Positions 1-5,995 of a stretch of DNA of 7,141 nucleotides are shown piece after piece; positions within the stretch are counted from its first letter, which is position 1, and each line of letters opens with the position of its first letter. The translations under genes and the position numbers were made by a program. The notes beneath the pieces are model-generated. The model worked only from the letters and a program-made list of their open reading frames with translations. It searched no databases and was not told where the DNA came from. This DNA comes from Patescibacteria group bacterium. Its GTDB lineage: Bacteria; Patescibacteriota; WWE3; UBA101185; UBA10185. Location: assembly GCA_018056275.1 (NCBI GenBank), contig JAGPFW010000036.1:1-7141 (forward strand), written 5' to 3'.

Positions 1-206
1 CGCTTGATAAGCTTGAATATAAAAGTTTTTCTTTGACTGGGAAAAATATAACAATTACTTCTTTGGCTAGTTCCCCTTTAGCCTTTTCCCAAGTTACATC
101 TTTGCTCCTAGAGAGCGATTTGGTGGATCAGGTGATATTAAAATCCGCATCGCTAGAGAAATCTTCTCAAAAATATAATTTAGGTTTGGAGATCATACTA
201 AAATGA
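1..206 (+). CDS. pilN: PilN-like type IV pilus assembly protein, C-terminal fragment (5' end outside window)
   Basis: An open frame enters from the left edge (first full codon at base 3) and gives 67 residues before a TGA at 204-206. The fragment begins LDKLEYKSF and ends NLGLEIILK. It has the pattern expected of the end of PilN: short beta strands (the ITITS and LGLEIIL stretches) around a helix (AFSQVTSLLLES) and a 'V.. V.L.S' strand, as in the ferredoxin-like periplasmic domain. PilN pairs with PilO at the inner membrane to link the pilus motor platform to the rest of the type IV pilus machine. The main support is context: the stop overlaps the start of a pilO-like gene (ATGA overlap at 203-206), the usual pilN-pilO order. 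The fragment alone is too short for firm family assignment. Confidence 0.66.
   Translation, partial: LDKLEYKSFSLTGKNITITSLASSPLAFSQVTSLLLESDLVDQVILKSASLEKSSQKYNLGLEIILK
188..191 (+). promoter_or_regulatory. Likely ribosome binding site for pilO
   Basis: GGAG lies 11 bases before the ATG at 203, inside the end of the upstream pilN-like frame. It supports the ATG at 203 as the pilO start. The site is short and the spacing slightly long, and the ATGA overlap would also allow translational coupling. Confidence 0.35.
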
Positions 207-727
207 AGAAGACTTTAACATATACCCAATTTTATGATTTATACGCCCTTTTGTTTTTTCTATGTATGTTTGTAATTTTACCTTTCGGTGGCTATTCTTC
301 AATTTCTTCTTACACAAAGAAAAAGGATATTCTCTCCCAACTTCAACAGGAGGAAGTTTCTTTGGCCCAAGCTATTAAAGAGATTAGAGATACAAGATAT
401 TTGGAAGAAGACATTTCTCCCTACCTTGATAAATTGCATAAAGCTGTTCCTGATAGATTCTATGGTGAGGACTTTCTGAATGAAATCTTACTTTTGAGTT
501 CCGCTTCAGATTTTACGGTTCGTTCCTTAAATGTAAGTTCAGAAGAAAAATTTGTGACGGTGAATGTTTCCATGGAGGGATCCTTTGAAAATTTGGATTC
601 CTTTTTCACTTCACTAGAAAATTCTGGCTCTAGCATTATTGTTGAATCTTTCTCTATTTCTTTTCCTCAAAGGGAAAGTGATAATAAGCAAACGACCCGT
701 TTGCGGTTAAAAGTATATAGTTTGTAA
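203..727 (+). CDS. pilO: PilO-like type IV pilus inner-membrane assembly protein
   Basis: A 174-residue protein with the full PilO layout. It has a short cytoplasmic N-terminus, one membrane helix at about 12-30 (YALLFFLCMFVILPFGG), a charged coiled-coil stretch at about 36-63, then a compact alpha/beta domain at 66-174. PilO forms heterodimers with PilN and helps align the pilus assembly platform; most of it sits outside the inner membrane. Family-like signs are AVPDRFYGEDFL at 81-92, where PilO proteins carry a 'lP' followed by a helix, and the strand-helix-strand VTVNVSMEGSFENLDSFFTSLE (split at about 118-139). Length is near the usual 170-210. The start overlaps the pilN-like stop by ATGA, implying coupled translation. 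Primary sequence identity in this family is low, so the call rests on architecture and position. Confidence 0.8.
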   Translation: MKKTLTYTQFYDLYALLFFLCMFVILPFGGYSSISSYTKKKDILSQLQQEEVSLAQAIKEIRDTRYLEEDISPYLDKLHKAVPDRFYGEDFLNEILLLSSASDFTVRSLNVSSEEKFVTVNVSMEGSFENLDSFFTSLENSGSSIIVESFSISFPQRESDNKQTTRLRLKVYSL

Positions 728-745
728 GGTATTTATAAAAAAGTT

Positions 746-940
746 ATGAAAAGACTAATCATTTTGGGGGTATTTATTGGACTGACTCTGGTCAATATAG
801 CTGTGTTTTTTATTTTTGGTAAGGCATTTTCTGTCCCAAATGAGACTTCTTTATACAAAACACTTGATTTTGGTAGGCAATATGATGTTAAATTAGATGT
901 AGAGTATTTAAGAAGTAATTTTGAGCCTGCCCATGAATAA
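746..940 (+). CDS. Small single-pass membrane protein of the pilus operon, function unknown
   Basis: A 64-residue protein starting MKRLIILGVF, with two basic residues and then a hydrophobic helix at about 4-26. A polar tail of about 38 residues (VPNETSLYKTLDFGRQYD and beyond) should lie outside the membrane. It lies 18 bases after pilO, and its stop overlaps the start of the next gene (ATGAATAA at 933-940), so it reads as a middle gene of the same operon. A weak AAGG lies at 726-729, too far upstream to be a convincing ribosome site. I do not recognise the family. It might be a minor accessory subunit of the pilus platform, but that is only guilt by association. The overlapping antisense frame is less plausible because it would run against the operon. 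Confidence 0.6.
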   Translation: MKRLIILGVFIGLTLVNIAVFFIFGKAFSVPNETSLYKTLDFGRQYDVKLDVEYLRSNFEPAHE

Positions 941-1394
941 TTCTTATCAAGCAAAAAATGGATTTAAAACTTTTCTCCTTACTTTGGTGATTTCTTTGGG
1001 GGTTTTTGGTGTGGTTTACTATATAACCTCGTATCCTACATACAAAGTAGATATTGAAAGCCATACGGGAGTTTCTCAAAAAGATGTTTTGTCCGATTCG
1101 GATCAAAGTCCTTTTGCCCAGCTGAATACAGAAATGAATGCTCCAAGAAGAGTTGTTTTGTCTGGGGCTACAGAAGGCGGTTCGGGTGGAGATACTGGTG
1201 CCCCTGCAAAAACACCTGCACCAGCGTCTGTTGTTAATGAGACTACTCAGTCTACCGTTCCAGATACTGGTGTGGCTAGTCTGACCCTTTCGTTGTTGGT
1301 ATCTTTGGTAGTTTTATGTGCAGGTTTGTATTATGTGTATTTGGGGCCTCGCAAGTTGGCCCTGCAAAAGTTTGAAGACCGTATTTTAGAATAG
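933..1394 (+). CDS. Surface protein with C-terminal VPDTG sortase sorting signal
   Basis: A 153-residue protein from the ATG at 933, which overlaps the previous stop. A TTG at 921 would add four residues but is less likely. An N-terminal hydrophobic helix lies at about 12-31, acting as signal peptide or anchor. A polar region follows, then a Gly/Ala/Pro/Thr-rich flexible linker at about 79-108. VPDTG at 109-113 (bases 1257-1271) is followed by a hydrophobic helix at about 114-137 and a basic end (GPRK, LQKFEDR). Motif, helix and positive tail together make a classical cell-wall sorting signal in which V replaces the L of LPXTG. A sortase would cut between T112 and G113. A sortase gene lies tail to tail just downstream, which supports the reading. 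The mature part is short with no recognised domain. Its place after pilO suggests a pilus-linked or stalk-like surface protein, but this is inferred. Confidence 0.72.
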   Translation: MNNSYQAKNGFKTFLLTLVISLGVFGVVYYITSYPTYKVDIESHTGVSQKDVLSDSDQSPFAQLNTEMNAPRRVVLSGATEGGSGGDTGAPAKTPAPASVVNETTQSTVPDTGVASLTLSLLVSLVVLCAGLYYVYLGPRKLALQKFEDRILE

Positions 1395-1474
1395 ACTATT
1401 TTCTCCCTTAGTTTTCTTTCGTTTTTTTGTTGAACTTCTTCCCTAAAATTGTGGAAAAATTTCTTTATTGCTCT

Positions 1475-2221
1475 TTAAAGCCTTTGAATTATTCCATGCA
1501 CCAACAACCTTTTTAATTTTGTCCCTGGAGGGGAGCAGGTCATCAGTGTAATCGTGGACTCATTTAAGAACCTAGGCTTTATCTCCCTCAAGGGATCTAC
1601 TTCATTAGGTTTAAGGATCTCTTTGCCCTCAATTGCGTAGGTTAGTTTTTTCCCATTTATCTCTATATATACAAGATCCCCAGTTTCTAGTTGGTCCAGT
1701 GTAGAAAAGATAGTTTTGTAATTCTTGGGGTTATAAAACCACGGAAGAACCGAATGCCCATAAATAAAACTAGTACCCGCTTCTCCAGGTAGTGCCGACC
1801 CCGTGTAATGCCCAAGAGCTTCGTCGGGGTTTAGAGTTTTGGCATTTACTTCAACAAGAGCTTCCTCTATTTTTAATTTCGGGATGGTAATTTTGAAAAA
1901 CTCTGGGTGCCTGGTTTGACCCTCGCCACTATCTTTATTTGAAAGTTCTATATTTTGGGAGTCTTCGTTCTTTGGTAGTTCCTCAAATTCAAATTCTCTA
2001 AAACCACTTACATACCCCAAGACACTTGTTTCCACCGGTTTTGTATATTCCTTTGATTTAAAGAAAATTAATGGATATGCAACTTGCGTGGAGAGTAGGG
2101 TTATTCCTCCAAGGATTAAAATCGTGGGAAGAACCCTACTTTTTATTAGAAAATCTTTATTTTTAGCCGAGTATATAGGATCTTCAGATTCGTCTTTTAT
2201 GTATACTTTTTTTTCTCTCAT
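1475..2221 (-). CDS. Membrane-anchored sortase (C60 family, class D/E-like)
   Basis: A 248-residue transpeptidase that joins surface proteins carrying an LPXTG-like signal to an amine acceptor outside the membrane. The N-terminus is charged, and one membrane helix lies at about 29-54. A low-complexity acidic spacer spans roughly 75-105, and the sortase barrel runs from about 107 to the end. Catalytic residues are visible: His156 in YGHSVLPWF, Cys229 in TLMTCSPPGT and Arg238 in KLKRLLVHG. ALGHYTGSALPGEAGTSF at 135-152 is the usual conserved lead-in. TCSPPGT and the overall spacing fit classes D/E better than A or B; class is not certain. It lies 64 bases after holA on the same strand and faces the VPDTG protein gene across an 80-base gap. 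The ATG at 2221 has no good ribosome site upstream. The domain is complete, so an active enzyme is expected. Confidence 0.93.
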   Translation of the reverse strand: MREKKVYIKDESEDPIYSAKNKDFLIKSRVLPTILILGGITLLSTQVAYPLIFFKSKEYTKPVETSVLGYVSGFREFEFEELPKNEDSQNIELSNKDSGEGQTRHPEFFKITIPKLKIEEALVEVNAKTLNPDEALGHYTGSALPGEAGTSFIYGHSVLPWFYNPKNYKTIFSTLDQLETGDLVYIEINGKKLTYAIEGKEILKPNEVDPLREIKPRFLNESTITLMTCSPPGTKLKRLLVHGIIQRL

Positions 2222-2285
2222 ATTATAAATTTCTAGCTTGACATAACCGATGTAGCATGGCGGGTAAAATAAAATCTAACCCCTT

Positions 2286-2996
2286 TTATTTGTTATTTAA
2301 TATTTCTTCTATTGTTAAGACTGTTGCAATGTTTTCTCTCAATTCTCCAGATTTTAATTTTTTATCAGTCTCATAAAAATATTTGTATAATCTAAGAATA
2401 TCATTCTCCAAAAAATTATTCGCCTGCCTTTTGATCTTGTTTTGCACAAAAGGCGCTAACTTTACTTCAGCCCCAAATTTTATTCTGGCAATATTTCTAA
2501 GGTGTTGAGATAAAATTGCATGAATTGCTATAGGGCTCTCCCCTTTTATATCAAGTTTCCTTAATAGTTCATAGGTTTTCTTGGCATTTTTTTCAAATAA
2601 CGCATCTGCTAGGTTAAAAAGCGACCAGTCCTTCTGCTCTGTAACTTCAATAACTTTCACATCCTTAAGTGTTTTTAAAATAGTTAGTACCTTATTTTTT
2701 GGTGGGAGATTATTTTTTAAGTAAAAAATAATATCTATGTCTGACGGGTTCTTTTGAGATGTTTCTATATATTTAATTACTTCTTTTTCTGATAATTTAT
2801 CTAGCTCAACAAGAGCAACATTCTTGTCTCCAAACATGTTTGGTGTTGTCACAATGTTTATAAAATATTCCAAACAGGGTATTTCGTTAGACTCGCAGGA
2901 TATTTCAAGTTTCTCATGATACTTGCCTGTTTCCAAAATCTTTTGGATATTCTCCTGAATAAGAAGTGGATTTTTCCCATAAAGAAACCAGATCAT
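2286..2996 (-). CDS. holA: DNA polymerase III delta subunit, short form
   Basis: A 236-residue protein matching the clamp-loader delta subunit, which opens the beta sliding clamp during replication. N-terminal signs are MIWFLYGKNPLLIQENI at 1-17 and TPNMFGDKNVALVEL at 51-65, the 'MFG.k..vlve' block of delta. The C-terminal collar-type region includes WSLFNLADALFEKNAKK at 124-140, GESPIAIHAILSQHLRNIA at 152-170 and the closing YETDKKLKSGE at 208-218 ('tDkklKsG' is typical). Usual bacterial delta is about 320-340 residues. The missing part is mainly the middle helical domain, since the Rossmann-like half passes almost straight into the C-terminal domain near 115-125. Short forms like this fit reduced genomes. 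It starts 9 bases after the virB4 stop with no clear ribosome site, so coupling to the upstream gene is likely. It is probably the chromosomal holA rather than secretion-related. Confidence 0.85.
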   Translation of the reverse strand: MIWFLYGKNPLLIQENIQKILETGKYHEKLEISCESNEIPCLEYFINIVTTPNMFGDKNVALVELDKLSEKEVIKYIETSQKNPSDIDIIFYLKNNLPPKNKVLTILKTLKDVKVIEVTEQKDWSLFNLADALFEKNAKKTYELLRKLDIKGESPIAIHAILSQHLRNIARIKFGAEVKLAPFVQNKIKRQANNFLENDILRLYKYFYETDKKLKSGELRENIATVLTIEEILNNK

Positions 2997-3005
2997 ATAT
3001 AAATT

Positions 3006-5282
3006 TTATGGCTTTAGGTCAATATTTCCACTTGTTGGGGCTGCGTTTGGGTTGAGAGAGTTCATTTGATCAATGAGGGTGTTTTCTGTGGGTTTTTCTT
3101 TGGTGTCTTGTGCGACACTAGTGATTCTGGTATTAGGTTTTATTATGCTGAATTCTGGTTGGTGTTCAGGTTTGGGTTGGGGTTGCGTTTGGGCTAAGGG
3201 CTGCGTTTGGGCTGAGGGCTGAGGTTGGTGTTGGGGTTGGGCTGAGGGTTGCGACTGGGTTTGCGGTTGAGCTGACGGTTGTGTTTGAGTTTGCTGTTGC
3301 TGTTGCGTGCGCTGTTGGATTTGTGGTTGAGCTGAAGGTTGAGTTGAAGGTTGAGGTTGGGGTTGAAATTCAGCTTTAGGTCTCCCTAAGTCATCGTATG
3401 TTTCATATTTTTGGGTATTCTCAGGTTTATATGGTTGAAATGAAGGTTGTGGTTTAATAACTTTTGGCTTCTCGGCAATAATTCCTTCCTCTCTTAGACG
3501 AAGAATTTCTTTTGGATCGGTGGTAATAAGCTTGTGCTCTTCTGGAGAAGCTTTTATTTTAATAGCTACATGGTTAGCTCCAGCGAAAAACAGTCCTTCA
3601 CCTTGACCTGCCCCCAACAACAGTCTTTTCTCTCCTTCGGATAGATAAAAGGTGTCCGCTACAAGATCAATTGCGGCGGGATGCTGTTTTAATAAGATTT
3701 GAATAGAAGAATTTGTAACAATAGCTTTTCCATAATTTGACTTTAAAAAGTCATCCACATCTTGAGAGATTGTTGTAAGCCCTAGGTAATATTTTCGAGC
3801 TCTTTTTGCTATACCATAAATAAACCTTGCACTATCCTCGTTTTCCATTAGGTACCAAGCCTCTTCAACTATTAATATTCTTTTCTTTAGATCTTTCCTG
3901 ATAGTTGTCCAAACGTAATCTAAGATCATGTAAAAGGCTATGGGGCGCAACATCTCTTCTAGGTGTTTTGTAGAAAAGACAGTCATTTTATTGCCCAATT
4001 GAATTGAGGATTGCGAATCAAAAATACCTGCCAAAGACCCCCTGATAAATTTCTCTAATCGTTCCGCCATTCCTTTGGCTTCTGGCTCCGCTGCGCCAAG
4101 AAGCACCTTGTATAGATCCTCCATCACCGGAGGCTCTTTTGTCATTTGTGTTTCCGGATCGGGTGTAATCCCCTTCATTCTATAAGTTTCAATAAGCGCT
4201 CTGTCCAAAACAGCCTCCTCGGTAGGATTTAAAGTTCCCATGATTAGCTTCAAAAGTGTGTGTAAGGATAAAAGCTTTTGGCCCAGCTCGTTTTCCCCCT
4301 CAACAGCGATTCCAGAAAGATCAAAAGGATTAATTTTGGCTGGAGAGTCGGGGGAGAAGTCAATATAATTACCTCCCACTGCGTCACATAGTGTTCTGTA
4401 CTCTTCTTCGGGGTCAATAATAATTACTTCGGCGCCAAAAACCATTAGTCTTAAAGCCTCCAGTTTCACAAAATACGATTTACCAGACCCAGATTTTGCA
4501 AAAACCACTGAGTTTGCGTTTTCCAATGAAAATCGGTCAAAAATTATCAGAGATCCGTTATGTCTATTTATTCCATACATAATACCCTCATCCATTGTGA
4601 GTTCTGAAGACGTAAAAGGAAAAGTTGTAGCCAAACTCGTGGTATCCATATTTCTTGTTATCAGTAACTTGTCCATTCCTGTTGGTACGGTTGATTGAAA
4701 AGCCTCTTCCATTTGCAGTGTGGCAGTTTTAGATATTAGCAACAGTGAACCTAGAGTAGATTCTAGTTTTGCCGTTACATTGTTCAGCTCTTCTAAAGAT
4801 TCTGCGGGTATTGTTATATAAAACGAAAACTGGAAGTATTTTTCAATTCCTTTTACCAGTTGCTCTTGCAAATCCTTAGCATCCTCTAGGGCAGCTTGCA
4901 CCGCAGGGTCGGTTATTTTCCCCTGCTCTCTATTTGCCATTGTTGTAGCTTCCAATTCCGTGATTTTTCTCTTTAGGTCATCCAAGACCATTTTCCCTTT
5001 AACAGGGTAATAAAACATAGAAAGATCTATGGTGTGTTCAAAATTAATCACAGGGGCAAGCCAATTTGCTCCTACGAATCTTGGGTACCCTGAAATAAAC
5101 AAGGTTCTATAGTAGGAATTCCCTATTTTTATAAAATCAAAATCTATTTCAATTGCTGGGGGGGCAATAATATCTTTTATATTTACCATCCCTTCCGAAA
5201 GGGTTATTGCGGGATCTTTTGCTTTTTCTTTCTCTGGAGTTTTTTTAACTTCTTTATTTTTGTTCAAAAATGGTAAGGCCAT
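3006..5282 (-). CDS. virB4: VirB4-like type IV secretion/conjugation ATPase with Gln/Pro-rich tail
   Basis: A 758-residue ATPase of the VirB4/TraC family, which powers DNA or protein transfer and pilus-type assembly at the inner membrane. Residues 40-225 form the VirB4 N-terminal domain (IKIGNSYYRTLFISGYPRFV at 51-70, IDLSMFYYP at 85-93). The RecA-like motor covers roughly 230-590. Walker A is AKSGSGKS at 262-269; the Walker B position is ILIVEEAW at 469-476, with Glu where Asp is usual; later conserved blocks are TTISQDVDDF at 503-512 and NSSIQILLKQ at 524-533. The tail from about 608 to 710 is rich in Gln, Pro, Ser and Ala and repetitive, followed by a plain 48-residue end. The gene starts 8 bases after the TraC-like gene and is followed 9 bases later by holA. 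No relaxase or coupling protein is in view, so the substrate is unknown. The ATG at 5282 is supported by GAGGA at 5295-5299. Confidence 0.92.
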   Translation of the reverse strand: MALPFLNKNKEVKKTPEKEKAKDPAITLSEGMVNIKDIIAPPAIEIDFDFIKIGNSYYRTLFISGYPRFVGANWLAPVINFEHTIDLSMFYYPVKGKMVLDDLKRKITELEATTMANREQGKITDPAVQAALEDAKDLQEQLVKGIEKYFQFSFYITIPAESLEELNNVTAKLESTLGSLLLISKTATLQMEEAFQSTVPTGMDKLLITRNMDTTSLATTFPFTSSELTMDEGIMYGINRHNGSLIIFDRFSLENANSVVFAKSGSGKSYFVKLEALRLMVFGAEVIIIDPEEEYRTLCDAVGGNYIDFSPDSPAKINPFDLSGIAVEGENELGQKLLSLHTLLKLIMGTLNPTEEAVLDRALIETYRMKGITPDPETQMTKEPPVMEDLYKVLLGAAEPEAKGMAERLEKFIRGSLAGIFDSQSSIQLGNKMTVFSTKHLEEMLRPIAFYMILDYVWTTIRKDLKKRILIVEEAWYLMENEDSARFIYGIAKRARKYYLGLTTISQDVDDFLKSNYGKAIVTNSSIQILLKQHPAAIDLVADTFYLSEGEKRLLLGAGQGEGLFFAGANHVAIKIKASPEEHKLITTDPKEILRLREEGIIAEKPKVIKPQPSFQPYKPENTQKYETYDDLGRPKAEFQPQPQPSTQPSAQPQIQQRTQQQQQTQTQPSAQPQTQSQPSAQPQHQPQPSAQTQPLAQTQPQPKPEHQPEFSIIKPNTRITSVAQDTKEKPTENTLIDQMNSLNPNAAPTSGNIDLKP
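3160..3372 (-). repeat. Gln/Pro-rich degenerate repeat encoding the VirB4 tail
   Basis: This stretch of the virB4 reading frame is low in complexity. The heptad QPSAQPQ begins at residues 648, 668 and 678, with QPSAQTQ at 688, giving a period of 10 residues (30 bases) over bases 3201-3341. A run of five Gln (QQQQQ, 660-664) sits between the first two copies. Flanking residues are also Gln/Pro-dipeptides. On the plus strand the repeat appears as alternating GGTTG, GGGCTGA and GGGTTG units. Repeats of this kind often change in copy number, so tail length may vary between strains. Confidence 0.8.
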
Positions 5283-5290
5283 ATATTTTT

Positions 5291-5992
5291 TTATTCCTCA
5301 AAAATTGCAGGATTTACTATTGCGGTTTGATAATCCGCTATATTTGTTTTTATCCTTTGCCCATGAACAGCGCTTGGGTTATAAATATCAAAAAATAGCT
5401 CCACCAACTCTTGCGTCTGCATCTGTTCTGCTCTAATTCCAATTCTTCTGAATTCCTTTTGAATATGATCCAATTTTGGCTCTAAATCCACTCTTGCTTC
5501 CTTTAGAGTTGCTTGTATGTCTACCGATGCACTTATTTTTTTGGGAGTTATAAGTCTTGTTAAAAATTCAAAGGGATTTCCTGAGCCGGGACCTCCTCCA
5601 ACTATCTTGTTTGTAGATACAACAACATAGAATTTCTTATCCAAAACTTCGTTGTTAGAAATAGTTTCCTGTACATATTTTCTATATGCTTCTGCTTGAT
5701 GTTTTAAAAGTGGATCCTCAATTTTTTTCTCTTGTTTTACTACTTTCTCCAAATAGTTACTAATGTCCAACCTCTTGGATCTAATAACGATTTGTATAGG
5801 AAAGGTTATAGAATTGATCAGCATTGAAAAAGCCGCAATGATGGCATCTTGCTCAATCTCGGAAAGCAGATCAAAGTTTACAGCAGTTGTTTGCAATATG
5901 CCTGCAACGGCACCATTTTTTAAGATGATTAGGTTTTCCTTGATGTCTTCTATATCTAGATGTTGTTGCGTTGTGGCAGTAATTTTTGACAT
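5291..5992 (-). CDS. TraC-like / VirB4 N-terminal domain protein
   Basis: A 233-residue protein with no membrane helix and no Walker motif. It resembles the first part of VirB4/TraC-type proteins. HLDIEDIKENLIILKNGAVA at 11-30 and TAVNFDLLSEIEQDAIIAAF at 36-55 are followed by INSITFPIQIVIRSKRLDIS at 59-78, and near the end ELVELFFDIYNPSAVHG at 195-211. The last block is where a one-piece VirB4 would continue into the domain that starts the next gene. A glycine-rich loop (VGGGPGSG, 131-138) interrupts the middle. The likely role is a partner of the VirB4 ATPase encoded 8 bases downstream, at the cytoplasmic face of the membrane. It begins 3 bases after the PrgI-like stop with no clear ribosome site, so coupled translation is likely. 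Family placement comes from remembered patterns, not a search. Confidence 0.75.
   Translation of the reverse strand: MSKITATTQQHLDIEDIKENLIILKNGAVAGILQTTAVNFDLLSEIEQDAIIAAFSMLINSITFPIQIVIRSKRLDISNYLEKVVKQEKKIEDPLLKHQAEAYRKYVQETISNNEVLDKKFYVVVSTNKIVGGGPGSGNPFEFLTRLITPKKISASVDIQATLKEARVDLEPKLDHIQKEFRRIGIRAEQMQTQELVELFFDIYNPSAVHGQRIKTNIADYQTAIVNPAIFEE
5295..5299 (-). promoter_or_regulatory. Possible ribosome binding site for virB4
   Basis: GAGGA on the minus strand lies 12 bases before the virB4 ATG, within the last codons of the TraC-like gene. The spacing is longer than ideal. It is the clearest Shine-Dalgarno-like site in the minus-strand block and agrees with the ATG at 5282. Confidence 0.35.
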
Positions 5993-5995
5993 AGA

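Noticed and set aside
288..479. Second plus-strand frame inside pilO
   Set aside because: It is fully nested in pilO in another frame, with no membrane or domain signature and no start signal.
733..1106. Minus-strand open frames over the 64-aa gene and the start of the VPDTG gene
   Set aside because: They are antisense to a tightly packed operon, lack ribosome sites, and have no recognisable domain; they look like shadows of the plus-strand genes.
1395..1474. Possible bidirectional terminator between the converging blocks
   Set aside because: The gap is T-rich on the plus strand with a run of seven T, but the only inverted repeats are AATAG/CTATT with a one-base loop and AAATT/AATTT, too weak to support a rho-independent terminator.
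2222..2227. TATAAT on the minus strand directly before the sortase ATG
   Set aside because: Touching the start codon, it would place the transcript start inside the coding sequence, and there is no matching -35 box at the right distance.
2238..2270. TTGACA followed by TAAAAT on the plus strand, resembling a promoter
   Set aside because: The spacer is 21 bases, too long for a normal sigma-70 promoter, and it would drive transcription antisense into holA with no plus-strand gene to serve.
3160..3372. Repeat block considered as a CRISPR array or mobile-element end
   Set aside because: The repeats are degenerate, have no unique spacers, and stay in frame within virB4, so they are coding low-complexity sequence.
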